Shown one piece after another: positions 45,367 to 55,793 of a stretch of 64,000 bases of DNA; within the stretch, counting starts at the first letter, position 1; every line of letters starts with the position of its first letter. Made by a program: the position numbers and the translations under genes. Source of the DNA: Flavobacteriaceae bacterium UBA2540 (GTDB taxonomy: Bacteria > Bacteroidota > Bacteroidia > Flavobacteriales > Flavobacteriaceae); contig DDMS01000020.1 of NCBI GenBank assembly GCA_002340765.1, positions 1-64,000 of the forward strand. The letters are read 5' to 3'. The notes under the pieces are model-generated. The model searched no databases. It had not been told where the DNA came from and saw nothing but the letters and a program-made list of their open reading frames with translations.

Positions 45367-46590
45367 ATGGAAGATTTACAATTATTAAAACAGCGTTTTG
45401 GCATCATAGGAAATGATGTGCATTTAAACAGGGCTTTGGAAAAAGCATTGCGTGTTGCGCCCACTGATATTTCAGTATTGGTAACTGGAGAAAGTGGCGT
45501 TGGAAAAGAAAATATTCCAAAAATCATTCATCAATTATCACATAGAAAACATGCAAAATACATTGCTGTAAATTGTGGTGCAATTCCTGAAGGAACGATT
45601 GATAGTGAGTTATTTGGGCATGAAAAAGGGTCTTTTACAGGCGCAACTCAAGATAGAAAAGGCTATTTTGAAGTGGCTGACGGTGGAACTATTTTTTTGG
45701 ATGAAGTTGGCGAACTGCCACTTACTACGCAAGTTCGTTTATTGCGTGTTTTGGAAAATGGAGAATTTATAAAAGTAGGTTCATCAGTAGTACAAAAAAC
45801 AGATGTTCGAATTGTGGCTGCAACCAACGTAAATATGAACACAGCCATTGAAAAAGAGCGTTTTAGAGAAGATCTTTATTATAGATTGAGTACTGTCGAA
45901 ATTTTTCTGCCTCCGTTAAGAGAACGAAATCAAGACATTCATTTGTTATTTCGCAAGTTTGCAGCTGATTTTGCTCAAAAATATAGAATGCCAACTGTTC
46001 GTTTGGAGGATGATGCTGTAAATATTTTACTGAATTATCGTTTTCCGGGAAATATTCGTCAGTTGAAAAATTTAGCAGAACAGATTTCAGTAATTGAAGA
46101 AAACAGGAATATTTCTGGTGCAAAATTACAACAATATTTGCCTGAAAATAGAGGGAATTTGCCTGCAATTATTGGTGGAAAAAAAGACAATGATTTTTCG
46201 AGCGAACGTGATATTATGTACAAAATTTTGTTTGATATGCGCAATGATATCAATGATTTGAAAAAATTGACATTAGATTTGTTGAAAAGCGGAAATGTTG
46301 AAGAAGTGCAGGAAGAAAATCATCAATTAATTGAAAAGATTTACGGAAACAAAGAAACAAATACTAGAAATGTTGAAGTGCTAAACATCCCTCAAAAAAC
46401 ATCCGTAGAAAAGAATTATGATTTCATTGAAACCATTGAAGAAGATGAAAGTTTATCTTTACAAGACAAAGAAATTGAAATGATCAAACGTTCATTGGAA
46501 AAAAATAAAGATAAGCGAAAATTAGCTGCAAAAGAATTGGGCATTTCCGAGCGAACTTTATACAGAAAAATAAAACAATATGATTTATAA
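45367..46590 (+). CDS. Sigma-54 dependent transcriptional regulator
   Basis: This 407-residue protein starts directly with the AAA+ domain. Walker A is GESGVGKE at about 41-48, the sigma-54 contact loop is GSFTGAT, and Walker B is GGTIFLDEVGELPL. The C-terminus has a Fis-type helix-turn-helix (RKLAAKELGISERTLYRKIK). No receiver or sensor domain precedes it, so its input is not visible. It should activate RpoN promoters, possibly outer-membrane biogenesis genes given its neighbours. Confidence 0.94.
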   Translation: MEDLQLLKQRFGIIGNDVHLNRALEKALRVAPTDISVLVTGESGVGKENIPKIIHQLSHRKHAKYIAVNCGAIPEGTIDSELFGHEKGSFTGATQDRKGYFEVADGGTIFLDEVGELPLTTQVRLLRVLENGEFIKVGSSVVQKTDVRIVAATNVNMNTAIEKERFREDLYYRLSTVEIFLPPLRERNQDIHLLFRKFAADFAQKYRMPTVRLEDDAVNILLNYRFPGNIRQLKNLAEQISVIEENRNISGAKLQQYLPENRGNLPAIIGGKKDNDFSSERDIMYKILFDMRNDINDLKKLTLDLLKSGNVEEVQEENHQLIEKIYGNKETNTRNVEVLNIPQKTSVEKNYDFIETIEEDESLSLQDKEIEMIKRSLEKNKDKRKLAAKELGISERTLYRKIKQYDL

Positions 46591-46653
46591 AGGAGTTTTG
46601 ATTGTTGAGTTTTTACTTTTTAGTTTAAGTTAAAACTCTTAAATTTTATAAAA

Positions 46654-47160
46654 ATGAAAAAAATAATAAATATTTCAACTTTCATAATCACAAGTTTAAT
46701 AATTGTTGCCTGTGGTGCCTACTCATTTACTGGAGGAAATACTGGAAATGCAAAAACCATTCAGGTTGATTTTTTCCTAAATCAAGCACCTTTGGTAGAG
46801 CCAGCTTTAACGCAACGTTTTACGAATGATTTGCAAGATTTGTTTACACGTCAAACGAATTTAACTCTCACAAATTCAAATGGAGATTTGCATTTTAGTG
46901 GCGAAATTACTGATTTTAGAGTGACGCCTATGAGTGGAACTTCTGATCAAACTGCGGCTCAAAACAGGTTAACAATTTCAGTAAATGTGCGTTTTGTAAA
47001 CAAATTGGTTGAGAAAGACAATTTCGAAAAAACCTTTTCCTTTTACTCTGATTATGATGCAAGTGCGCAATTAACTGGTAGTATTTTGGAAAATGCGTTG
47101 GATGAAATTATTGAAAGAATGATTCAAGATATTTTTAATGCCTCTGTGGCAAAATGGTAA
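46654..47160 (+). CDS. lptE: LPS assembly lipoprotein LptE
   Basis: This 168-residue protein has a lipobox (LIIVACGAYSF) followed by the Bacteroidetes LptE pattern (TIQVDFFLNQAPLVEPALTQ, ending in DEIIERMIQDIFNA). LptE plugs LptD in the outer membrane and delivers lipopolysaccharide to the surface. It is cotranscribed with the following TPR gene (12-bp gap). Confidence 0.88.
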   Translation: MKKIINISTFIITSLIIVACGAYSFTGGNTGNAKTIQVDFFLNQAPLVEPALTQRFTNDLQDLFTRQTNLTLTNSNGDLHFSGEITDFRVTPMSGTSDQTAAQNRLTISVNVRFVNKLVEKDNFEKTFSFYSDYDASAQLTGSILENALDEIIERMIQDIFNASVAKW

Positions 47161-47172
47161 GATTTTAGTAGT

Positions 47173-47928
47173 ATGAAAAAAAATACGTTTATTGATATTT
47201 TAGAACTCCAACATCCAATTCATCAAGTGGAAACTGCTGAATTGAAAGTTGTGATTAATGAATTTCCTTATTTTCAGTCAGCAAGAGCTTTATATCTGAA
47301 AGGATTGAAAAATCAAGATAGTTTTAAATACAATAACGAACTTAAAATCACTGCTGCAACAACTTCTGACAGAACAGTTTTGTTTAATTTTATTACCTCA
47401 ACAACTTTTGATGTCCAGAAAAAAGACATACATCAGCAAATAAAAGAGAAAATTTTAGAGGAAAATCCAACAGTTATTATTCAAAAGATACTGCCAATAA
47501 TTGCTGAAAAAACTTCCGAAAAAATTGAAGAAAAACTTGCGATTGGAAAACCTATTTCTTTTTCAGCTTCTGAAAGTTACTCTTTTAACCAGTGGTTGCA
47601 ATTGTCAGCAAAAAAACCGATTGAAAGAGTGCAAGAACCAGTACCAAAAATTACCACTGAAAAAGAAGAATTGATTGATAAATTTATTCAGAATAATCCC
47701 AAAATTCAGCCAATTACCAAAGACAAAAATATCAGTATTATTGTTCAAGAAAACAAGCAAGATGCATCTTTAATGACAGAAACTTTGGCAAAAGTATATT
47801 TGGAACAAAAAAAATATGACAATGCCATTCAAGCGTATCGAATTTTAAGTTTGAAATATCCAGAAAAAAGTGGTTTCTTTGCAGACCAAATTAAAAGAAT
47901 ACAAATTTTACAAAAATACAAACAATGA
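47173..47928 (+). CDS. TPR-containing hypothetical protein
   Basis: This 251-residue protein has no signal peptide. The C-terminal 50 residues (SLMTETLAKVYLEQKKYDNA, IQAYRILSLKYPEKS) form one tetratricopeptide-like unit. The middle is charged and variable. It lies between lptE and secG, and its last four bases overlap the secG start (ATGA), so it is translated together with secG. The role is unknown. Confidence 0.75.
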   Translation: MKKNTFIDILELQHPIHQVETAELKVVINEFPYFQSARALYLKGLKNQDSFKYNNELKITAATTSDRTVLFNFITSTTFDVQKKDIHQQIKEKILEENPTVIIQKILPIIAEKTSEKIEEKLAIGKPISFSASESYSFNQWLQLSAKKPIERVQEPVPKITTEKEELIDKFIQNNPKIQPITKDKNISIIVQENKQDASLMTETLAKVYLEQKKYDNAIQAYRILSLKYPEKSGFFADQIKRIQILQKYKQ

Positions 47929-48248
47929 GTTACACCGCATTTTTAATACTAATTTTATTTGTAGCAGTTGCTTTAATATTAATGGTTATGGTTCAAAATC
48001 CCAAAGGTGGAGGATTGTCATCTTCTTTTGGTGGTTCAGGCGCACAATCTTTAGGTGGAGTTCAAAACACCAATAATTTTCTTGACAGAACAACTTGGAC
48101 ATTAGCAATTGCGATGTTTGCGTTGATTTTGTTATCAAATTTTGCTATTCCAAGAGAAGGAACAAGTGATTTTAAATTAGACAAAACGTTGGACGGAATC
48201 GAAACTACAACTCCAGCAAAAAATACCACAAACGATTCGCTAAAATAA
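47925..48248 (+). CDS. secG: Preprotein translocase subunit SecG
   Basis: This 107-residue protein has two membrane helices (about 3-22 and 55-75) joined by the SecG loop QNPKGGGLSSSFGGSGAQSL. It is a small accessory part of the SecYEG channel. The C-terminal tail is longer than in E. coli but usual for this phylum. It is followed by a terminator. Confidence 0.95.
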   Translation: MSYTAFLILILFVAVALILMVMVQNPKGGGLSSSFGGSGAQSLGGVQNTNNFLDRTTWTLAIAMFALILLSNFAIPREGTSDFKLDKTLDGIETTTPAKNTTNDSLK

Positions 48249-48266
48249 GCTACGTTTTTAAAACAG

Positions 48267-48304
48267 AAAATGCTAACGAAAATGACACGTTGGCATTTTT
48301 TTTT
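48267..48304 (+). terminator. Terminator after secG
   Basis: AAAATGCTAACG, a 10-base loop, GTTGGCATTTTTTTTT. It separates secG from groES. Confidence 0.75.
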
Positions 48305-48425
48305 GCATCAATGCAAATCAGAAAAACGAATCAGTGAAAAATTGTCAGTTTCTTTGAAATGGCACAATTTCTGAATGTAAATCAAAAAGTTAAAATATTT
48401 TTTAATAAACTAAAATAGATATAAA

Positions 48426-48701
48426 ATGGGAATTAACATTAAACCTTTAGCAGACAGAGTTCTAGTTGAACCTGCTCCAGCAGAAACAAAAACAGCTTCT
48501 GGAATTATAATACCAGACAATGCAAAAGAAAAACCTCAAAAAGGAACTGTTGTAGCCGTTGGAAATGGAAAAAAAGATGAGCCTTTAACAGTTAAAGTTG
48601 GTGACACTGTTTTGTATAGCAAATATGGAGGAACAGACTTAAAATTAGAAGGAAAGGATTATTTAATGATGCGTGAATCTGATATTCTTGGTATCATTTA
48701 A
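48426..48701 (+). CDS. groES: Co-chaperonin GroES
   Basis: The 91 residues include the mobile loop ([20 protein letters not shown]) and the conserved [20 protein letters not shown]. GroES caps GroEL during folding. The pair groES-groEL is separated by 75 bp. The leader before groES (48305-48425) has no CIRCE-like inverted repeat that I can see. Confidence 0.97.
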   Translation: MGINIKPLADRVLVEPAPAETKTASGIIIPDNAKEKPQKGTVVAVGNGKKDEPLTVKVGDTVLYSKYGGTDLKLEGKDYLMMRESDILGII

Positions 48702-48754
48702 AGTATTCATTTACCAGTTTCAGTAAACACAAATAAATAAACCCCAAACAGTTA

Positions 48755-50405
<1,651 letters not shown>

Positions 50406-50428
50406 TAAAATCATAACATATTTTTATC

Positions 50429-50463
50429 AAAAATCCGTTAGAAGTTTTCTGACGGATTTTTTT
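50429..50463 (+). terminator. Terminator after groEL
   Basis: AAAAATCCGT, T, AGAA, GTT, TTCT, G, ACGGATTTTTTT: a long interrupted stem with a T-run, 24 bp after the groEL stop. Confidence 0.85.
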
Positions 50464-50620
50464 ATTTAATGTAACAATCCAACCTCTTTTTCTTAATTCA
50501 GAGATTATTTCGTTCCATTTTTCGATTTTGAAATTTATAGCAGTTTTTTTAATTTCAGTTTGGATTTCTGTATTTTTTTTATTTTATAATACATATTCGT
50601 ATATGGAAAGTTGCGATTTT

Positions 50621-50935
50621 TTAATTCAGTTTAAAAAAATGAAAACTATAAATAGCACTATTTATCATTGTAATTTTCCCAAAAGCAAGGACAATAACAA
50701 TTACCTTTTCGTCTTCAATTCTATAAATCAATTTGTGCTTGTCTGTTATTCTTCGAGACCAAGTTGCAATTTCATAATGTTTTAGTTTTTCAGGTTTTCC
50801 AGTTCCTTTTGTTGGATGCTCTCTTAATTCGTTTAAAAGTTTATCAATCTTCAAAAGTACTTTTTTATCTCCCGCTTTTTTATGCTTTGCAATATCTGAA
50901 ATAGCTTCATCAGTTAATTCAGGCGCATAAATCAT
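50621..50935 (-). CDS. Txe/YoeB-type toxin with frameshifted C-terminus
   Basis: Residues 1-84 match the YoeB/Txe mRNA-interferase fold: DKLLNELREHPTKGTGKPEK (Glu49) and LKHYEIATWSRRITDKHKLI (Arg61/62). YoeB proteins end in a short tail with a catalytic HY. Here the frame continues instead AFGKITMINSAIYSFHFFKL. Removing two bases from the GGGAAAA run near 50670 would give AFGNYNDK and a stop at 50658, a normal-looking end. The toxin is therefore probably inactive or altered. Its start overlaps the antitoxin stop (ATGA). Confidence 0.75.
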   Translation of the reverse strand: MIYAPELTDEAISDIAKHKKAGDKKVLLKIDKLLNELREHPTKGTGKPEKLKHYEIATWSRRITDKHKLIYRIEDEKVIVIVLAFGKITMINSAIYSFHFFKLN

Positions 50936-51156
50936 AATCCTAAAAATTCCTTTTGTTGATCTTTTTCAAGTTTTATTATTTTTCCTGATGCAGCTTGTCT
51001 CAGAGATTTATCAATTTTGGTAATAAATTCATCTTCAGTGAATGAAATTTTTTTTTAGTTTTTCAGAAGTTCATAACGAATTTTCATTTCTTCCAATAAA
51101 GATGTAAGCAATAATTTTTGCTCTTCATTTTTCGGATAAATGGTTATGTTTTCCAT
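50932..51156 (-). pseudogene. Antitoxin partner of the YoeB-like toxin, interrupted by TAA
   Basis: From the ATG at 51156 the frame reads MENITIYPKNEEQKLLLTSL, LEEMKIRYELLKN, a TAA stop (51055-51057), then in the same frame KKISFTEDEFITKIDKSLR, QAASGKIIKLEKDQQKEFLG and a stop overlapping the toxin ATG. The whole is 74 codons, a usual antitoxin size. The TAA lies in an A-rich tract (TAA then seven A). The first half alone is 33 residues. The gene is too short on either side of the stop to be noticed otherwise. Confidence 0.65.
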
Positions 51157-51266
51157 TTTTTGATTTTTAAGTAATTATACAAAAATATAAAAAAAGTTTC
51201 AAGCACTTTGCTTAATTTCTATACAAGTTCAAAAAATCAGTTATTTTTACTGACAAATTAACCAAA

Positions 51267-51719
51267 ATGAATATAGCCTTTTTACAACAACAAATTGATA
51301 CCATTATCGTATCAAAAATAGTAAGAGAAGATAAACTTCAAGCCATTTGTAATTTACTCGAAAACCAAATTTCTTATTATGATTGGGTAGGTTTTTATTT
51401 TAAAAATGGCGACAAAAGAGAATTGAAATTGGCGCAATTTACTGGTGAGCCAACAGAACATACCATTATTCCATTTGGAAAAGGCATTTGTGGTCAAGTT
51501 GCAGTGAGCAATCAAAATTTTGTGGTGCAAGACGTTTCTGCACAAGATAACTATATTTCTTGTGGCTGGAAAGTGAAATCCGAAATTGTGATTCCAATTT
51601 TTGTAAATGACGAAAATATTGGTCAAATAGACATTGATTCACACACTGTAAATCCGTTTTCTAAAAATGACGAGGAATTATTGGAATATACTTGCAAAAA
51701 AGTAGCGACTTTGTTTTGA
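51267..51719 (+). CDS. GAF domain protein, free methionine-R-sulfoxide reductase-like
   Basis: The 150 residues form one GAF domain with IIPFGKGICGQVAVSNQNFV (Cys75) and YISCGWKVKSEIVIPIF (Cys99), the two cysteines at the catalytic and resolving positions of fRMsr (YebR/MsrC-type). The additional Cys found ten residues before the GKGIC motif in E. coli is absent. fRMsr repairs free oxidised methionine, which would fit this methionine-rich neighbourhood only loosely. It could also be a plain sensor domain. Confidence 0.8.
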   Translation: MNIAFLQQQIDTIIVSKIVREDKLQAICNLLENQISYYDWVGFYFKNGDKRELKLAQFTGEPTEHTIIPFGKGICGQVAVSNQNFVVQDVSAQDNYISCGWKVKSEIVIPIFVNDENIGQIDIDSHTVNPFSKNDEELLEYTCKKVATLF

Positions 51720-51766
51720 TAGCTCTCTATTGTTAATTATTAACGGTATTTGTTACTATCTTTTTA

Positions 51767-51797
51767 TTGTGATTCATTGCATGTTTGCGTAGTTTTG
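51767..51797 (+). promoter_or_regulatory. Promoter candidate for purH
   Basis: TTG (51767-51769) and TAGTTTTG (51790-51797) are 20 bp apart, fitting the Bacteroidetes consensus, 23 bp before the start codon. Confidence 0.5.
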
Positions 51798-51820
51798 CAT
51801 GCTTAACAAAACAGCAAAAA

Positions 51821-53347
51821 ATGAGCACTTCAAAACAAATTAAATCTGCCTTAATTTCAGTTTTTCATAAAGATGGATTGGCCCCAATTGTAGAAAAATT
51901 AAACGAATTAAACGTTGCAATTTACTCTACTGGAGGTACAGAAAAATTTATCACTGATTTAGGAATCGAAGTAATTCCTGTTGAGGATGTTACCTCATAT
52001 CCTTCTATTTTAGGAGGAAGAGTAAAAACATTGCATCCTAAAATTTTTGGTGGAATTCTCAATAGACAAGACCACAAAGGCGATATTGCTGAAATGAAAG
52101 AATACGAAATTCCGCAAATTGATTTGGTCATTGTTGATTTATATCCGTTCGAAAAAACAGTTGCTTCAGGCGCTTCTGAAGAAGATATTGTTGAGAAAAT
52201 TGATATTGGAGGCATTTCTCTGATTCGTGCTGCAGCAAAAAATTTTAAAGATACTTTTATTGTTTCGTCAATGGAACAATATGAAGATTTTCTAAACATT
52301 ATTTCCGAAAATAATTGTGTTACAACATTAGAACAAAGAAAAAAGTTTGCCTCAAAATCATTCAATGTTTCATCACATTATGATACTGCAATTTTCAATT
52401 ATTTTAATGAAGATGAAGTCGTTTTTAAAGCAAGTGAACAAAAATCACAAGTGTTGCGCTATGGTGAAAATCCACATCAAAAAGGGTATTTCTTTGGGGA
52501 TTTGGAAGCAATGTTTGATAAAATCCATGGAAAAGAATTGAGTTACAACAATTTGTTGGATATAGATGCTGCTGTCAATTTGATGGAGGAATTTAGAGGA
52601 GAAGCGCCTACTTTTGCCATTTTAAAACACAACAATGCTTGTGGATTTGCGCAAAGAATAACCATTAAAGAGGCGTATGTTGATGCTTTGGCTGGAGATC
52701 CAGTTTCCGCTTTTGGTGGAATTTTAATTGCAAATACTACTATTGATGCTGCAACTGCTAAAGAAATTAATGACTTATTTTGTGAAGTTGTGATTGCGCC
52801 AAACTATACTGAAGATGCTCTGGAAATAATACAAACAAAGAAAAATAGAATCATTTTAGTGCAAAAAGAAGTGAAATTGCCCACACAATTAGTGAGAACT
52901 TCATTGAATGGATTATTGGTTCAAGACAAAGATTTCATCACAGATGCAAAAGAACATTTGACATTTGTTACCAATACAAAACCAAGCGAACCTGAAATTG
53001 AAGATTTGTTATTTGCCTCAAAATTGTGCAAAAACACAAAATCAAACACGATTGTTTTGGTGAAAAACAAACAACTTTTGGCAAGTGGAACTGGTCAAAC
53101 AAGTAGAGTTGACGCCTTAAATCAAGCCATTGAGAAAGCAAAAAACTTTGGATTTGACTTGAATGGTGCAGCCATGGCAAGTGATGCTTTTTTCCCTTTT
53201 CCAGATTGTGTAGAAATTGCTGATAAAGCAGGGATTAAAAGCGTGATTCAACCTGGAGGATCTATCAAAGATCAATTGAGTGTTGATTATTGCAACGCCC
53301 ACAACTTATCAATGGTAACTTCTGGCATAAGACATTTTAAACATTAA
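51821..53347 (+). CDS. purH: Bifunctional AICAR formyltransferase/IMP cyclohydrolase
   Basis: PurH carries out the last two steps of IMP synthesis. I start it at MSTSKQIKSALISVFHKDGL (508 residues); the upstream extension overlaps the promoter. The N-terminal MGS-like IMP cyclohydrolase domain (about 1-200, TGGTEKFITDLG, GGRVKTLHPKIFGG) is followed by the AICAR transformylase domain (KHNNACGFA, GDPVSAFGG, ending SGIRHFKH). It stands alone before mreB. Confidence 0.96.
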   Translation: MSTSKQIKSALISVFHKDGLAPIVEKLNELNVAIYSTGGTEKFITDLGIEVIPVEDVTSYPSILGGRVKTLHPKIFGGILNRQDHKGDIAEMKEYEIPQIDLVIVDLYPFEKTVASGASEEDIVEKIDIGGISLIRAAAKNFKDTFIVSSMEQYEDFLNIISENNCVTTLEQRKKFASKSFNVSSHYDTAIFNYFNEDEVVFKASEQKSQVLRYGENPHQKGYFFGDLEAMFDKIHGKELSYNNLLDIDAAVNLMEEFRGEAPTFAILKHNNACGFAQRITIKEAYVDALAGDPVSAFGGILIANTTIDAATAKEINDLFCEVVIAPNYTEDALEIIQTKKNRIILVQKEVKLPTQLVRTSLNGLLVQDKDFITDAKEHLTFVTNTKPSEPEIEDLLFASKLCKNTKSNTIVLVKNKQLLASGTGQTSRVDALNQAIEKAKNFGFDLNGAAMASDAFFPFPDCVEIADKAGIKSVIQPGGSIKDQLSVDYCNAHNLSMVTSGIRHFKH

Positions 53348-53424
53348 AAAAAATTAAGTGAATTAAACAGATTTAATTTGTAATTTTGTGATAATACACA
53401 TTATTTTAAATAATAAACATATTT

Positions 53425-54453
53425 ATGGGTTTTTTCGATTTCATGACTGAAGATATTGCCATTGATTTGGGAACTGCAAATACATTAATAATTCACAATG
53501 GTAAGGTAGTTATTGATAGTCCATCAATAGTAGCAAGAAATAGAATTACGGGTAAAATAATTGCAATTGGTCATGAAGCGAGCTTGATGCAAGGAAAAAC
53601 CCACGAAAACATCAAAACGATTCGTCCATTGAAAGATGGTGTTATTGCTGATTTTCAGGCATCTGAAGAGATGATTAAGGAGTTTATAAAGCAAATTCCA
53701 TCAATTAAAAAGAAATTATTTCCACCAGCTTTGCGAATGGTGATTTGCATTCCATCAGGAATTACAGAAGTTGAAAAACGTGCTGTAAGAGATTCTGCAA
53801 AACACATGAATGCTAAAGAAATTTATTTGATTTATGAACCAATGGCTGCTGCAATTGGAGTTGGAATTGATATTATGGAACCAAAAGGAAACATGATTAT
53901 TGATATTGGTGGCGGGACTACAGAAATTGCTGTGATTGCTTTAGGTGGCATTGTGTGCGACCAATCAGTGAAAGTTGCTGGTGACTTGTTTACCAATGAT
54001 ATTATGTATTATATGCGCACACAACACAATCTTCATGTAGGAGAAACTACTGCTGAAAAAATAAAAATTCAAGTGGGTGCAGCAACTGAAGATTTGGATT
54101 CACCACCAGAAGAAATGTTGGTTCAAGGTAGAGATTTATTGAGCGGAAAACCAAAACAAGTTCAAGTTTCGCACCGTGAAATCGCAAAAGCATTAGACAA
54201 ATCTATACTAAGAATTGAAGATGCTGTGATGGAAACATTGTCAAAAACACCACCAGAATTGGCTGCGGATATTTATAATTCAGGTATTTATTTAGCTGGA
54301 GGAGGTTCAATGCTAAGAGGTTTAGATAAGCGTTTATCTCGGAAAACTGATTTGCCAGTATATGTTACTGAAGATCCATTAACAGCTGTTGTTCGCGGAA
54401 CAGGAGCTGCTTTAAAAGAACTTGTAAAGTACAAAAATGTGTTGATGAACTAG
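53425..54453 (+). CDS. mreB: Rod shape-determining protein MreB
   Basis: This 342-residue actin homologue has the phosphate-binding loops AIDLGTANTLI at the N-terminus and IIDIGGGTTEIAVIALGGI in the middle. It forms membrane-bound filaments that direct lateral wall synthesis. It is the first of mreB-mreC-mreD-mrdA-rodA. TAATTTTG at 53380-53387 may be its -7 element. Confidence 0.97.
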   Translation: MGFFDFMTEDIAIDLGTANTLIIHNGKVVIDSPSIVARNRITGKIIAIGHEASLMQGKTHENIKTIRPLKDGVIADFQASEEMIKEFIKQIPSIKKKLFPPALRMVICIPSGITEVEKRAVRDSAKHMNAKEIYLIYEPMAAAIGVGIDIMEPKGNMIIDIGGGTTEIAVIALGGIVCDQSVKVAGDLFTNDIMYYMRTQHNLHVGETTAEKIKIQVGAATEDLDSPPEEMLVQGRDLLSGKPKQVQVSHREIAKALDKSILRIEDAVMETLSKTPPELAADIYNSGIYLAGGGSMLRGLDKRLSRKTDLPVYVTEDPLTAVVRGTGAALKELVKYKNVLMN

Positions 54454-54469
54454 CCTTTAAATTCTAACA

Positions 54470-55297
54470 ATGCAACAACTGATTTTTTTTATTCAGCGGT
54501 TTAAATATTTTTTATTTTTTATATTATTAGAATCTATAGCTATTGGTTTCACAATTTCAAACCTTAGTTTTCATAAAAGCAAAATTATAAATTCTACAAA
54601 TTTAATAGTTGCAGGTTTATACGAGCAGAGATCAAAAATCACTGATTATTTTCGTCTAAAATCTGAAAATGAAATTTTAGCTACTGAAAATGTTCGTTTA
54701 AAAAATCTTCTTGAAAAAAAACCAATAGTCACAATAATCAGAGACTCTACAATAAACGATACTATAAAATATTTTCAAAAATTTACTTTTACTGCTGGCA
54801 AAATCATCAACAATAACTATAACAAAGAATTTAATTTTTTGACTTTAAATATCGGAAAAAACGAAGGAATTGATAAGGAAATGGCAGTTGTTAATAGCAA
54901 TGGAATCATTGGAATTGTTGATCACGCCAAACCTAAATATGCCAGAGTTCAGTCAATTTTAAACAGAAATAGCCGAATCAATGCGCGACTAAAAAATACC
55001 AATTATTTTGGCTCACTAAATTGGGATGGAAGTGATTATAAAATAGTACAATTGATAGATATTCCAAGGCAAGCACCTCTCAGAATTGGTGATACTATCG
55101 AAACTGGAGGAAAATCTGCCATTTTTCCTGAAGGAATTTTAATAGGACGAGTTTCGAAAATTAGTAGAGGAAACTCAGCTGACAACACAGTTACCATTAC
55201 TCTTTTTAATGATATGAGCAATCTTGGAGTTGTTTATGTGATTAAAAATTTTGAAAAGAATGAGATAAGAACCATTGAAAGTTTAGAAAATGAATAA
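54470..55297 (+). CDS. mreC: Rod shape-determining protein MreC
   Basis: This 275-residue protein has one N-terminal membrane helix (about 12-32), a coiled coil (about 50-90, RLKSENEILATENVRLKNLL) and the MreC beta domains (GIIGIVDHAKPKYARVQSIL). It links MreB to the cell-wall enzymes in the periplasm. It overlaps mreD by 8 bp. Confidence 0.95.
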   Translation: MQQLIFFIQRFKYFLFFILLESIAIGFTISNLSFHKSKIINSTNLIVAGLYEQRSKITDYFRLKSENEILATENVRLKNLLEKKPIVTIIRDSTINDTIKYFQKFTFTAGKIINNNYNKEFNFLTLNIGKNEGIDKEMAVVNSNGIIGIVDHAKPKYARVQSILNRNSRINARLKNTNYFGSLNWDGSDYKIVQLIDIPRQAPLRIGDTIETGGKSAIFPEGILIGRVSKISRGNSADNTVTITLFNDMSNLGVVYVIKNFEKNEIRTIESLENE

Positions 55298-55793
55298 GCG
55301 ATTAAGACTGTTTTTTTTATTCTTTTTATTGCTTTTTTTACAAGTTTTTATGCTGAATAACATCTTATTATTTGGGTCTATAAATCCTTATTTATATATT
55401 GTTTTTGTTATTTTATATCCCGTAAAAGAGAATAAGTTTTATTTGTTGTTTTTTTCATTTTTACTTGGATTATTTGTTGATTTTTTCTCTGATACAGTTG
55501 GTGTCCACGCTTTTTCTATCACATTTATTGCATACATCAGATTATTTTTTATCAAAGTTTATTTCAGAAAATTAGAGCTTGATTATCCATTTTTCAAACT
55601 TCAATCTGAGTCATTTGGAAAAAAATTCAATTTCGTGGTCACTTTAACACTTATTCATCACTTTTTGTTATTTTTATTGGCAAACTTTAGCTTTTTTAAT
55701 TTTTCTACTGTGCTGAGTAATACATTTTTTTCGAGTATTTTTACATTGGTTTTATATTTTATAGGAACCGCTATTTTTAATGAAAACGAATAA
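55290..55793 (+). CDS. mreD: Rod shape-determining protein MreD
   Basis: This 167-residue, very hydrophobic protein has about five membrane helices. Overlap with mreC upstream (8 bp) and with the PBP2 gene downstream (14 bp) shows tight translational coupling. Identification rests on position, size and hydrophobicity, since MreD sequences are poorly conserved. Confidence 0.9.
   Translation: MNKRLRLFFLFFLLLFLQVFMLNNILLFGSINPYLYIVFVILYPVKENKFYLLFFSFLLGLFVDFFSDTVGVHAFSITFIAYIRLFFIKVYFRKLELDYPFFKLQSESFGKKFNFVVTLTLIHHFLLFLLANFSFFNFSTVLSNTFFSSIFTLVLYFIGTAIFNENE

Noticed and set aside
50528..50785. Plus-strand frame with a hydrophobic start after groEL
   Set aside because: It begins at a non-ATG codon and its second half is antisense to the YoeB-like toxin. 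The first half alone is too short to support.
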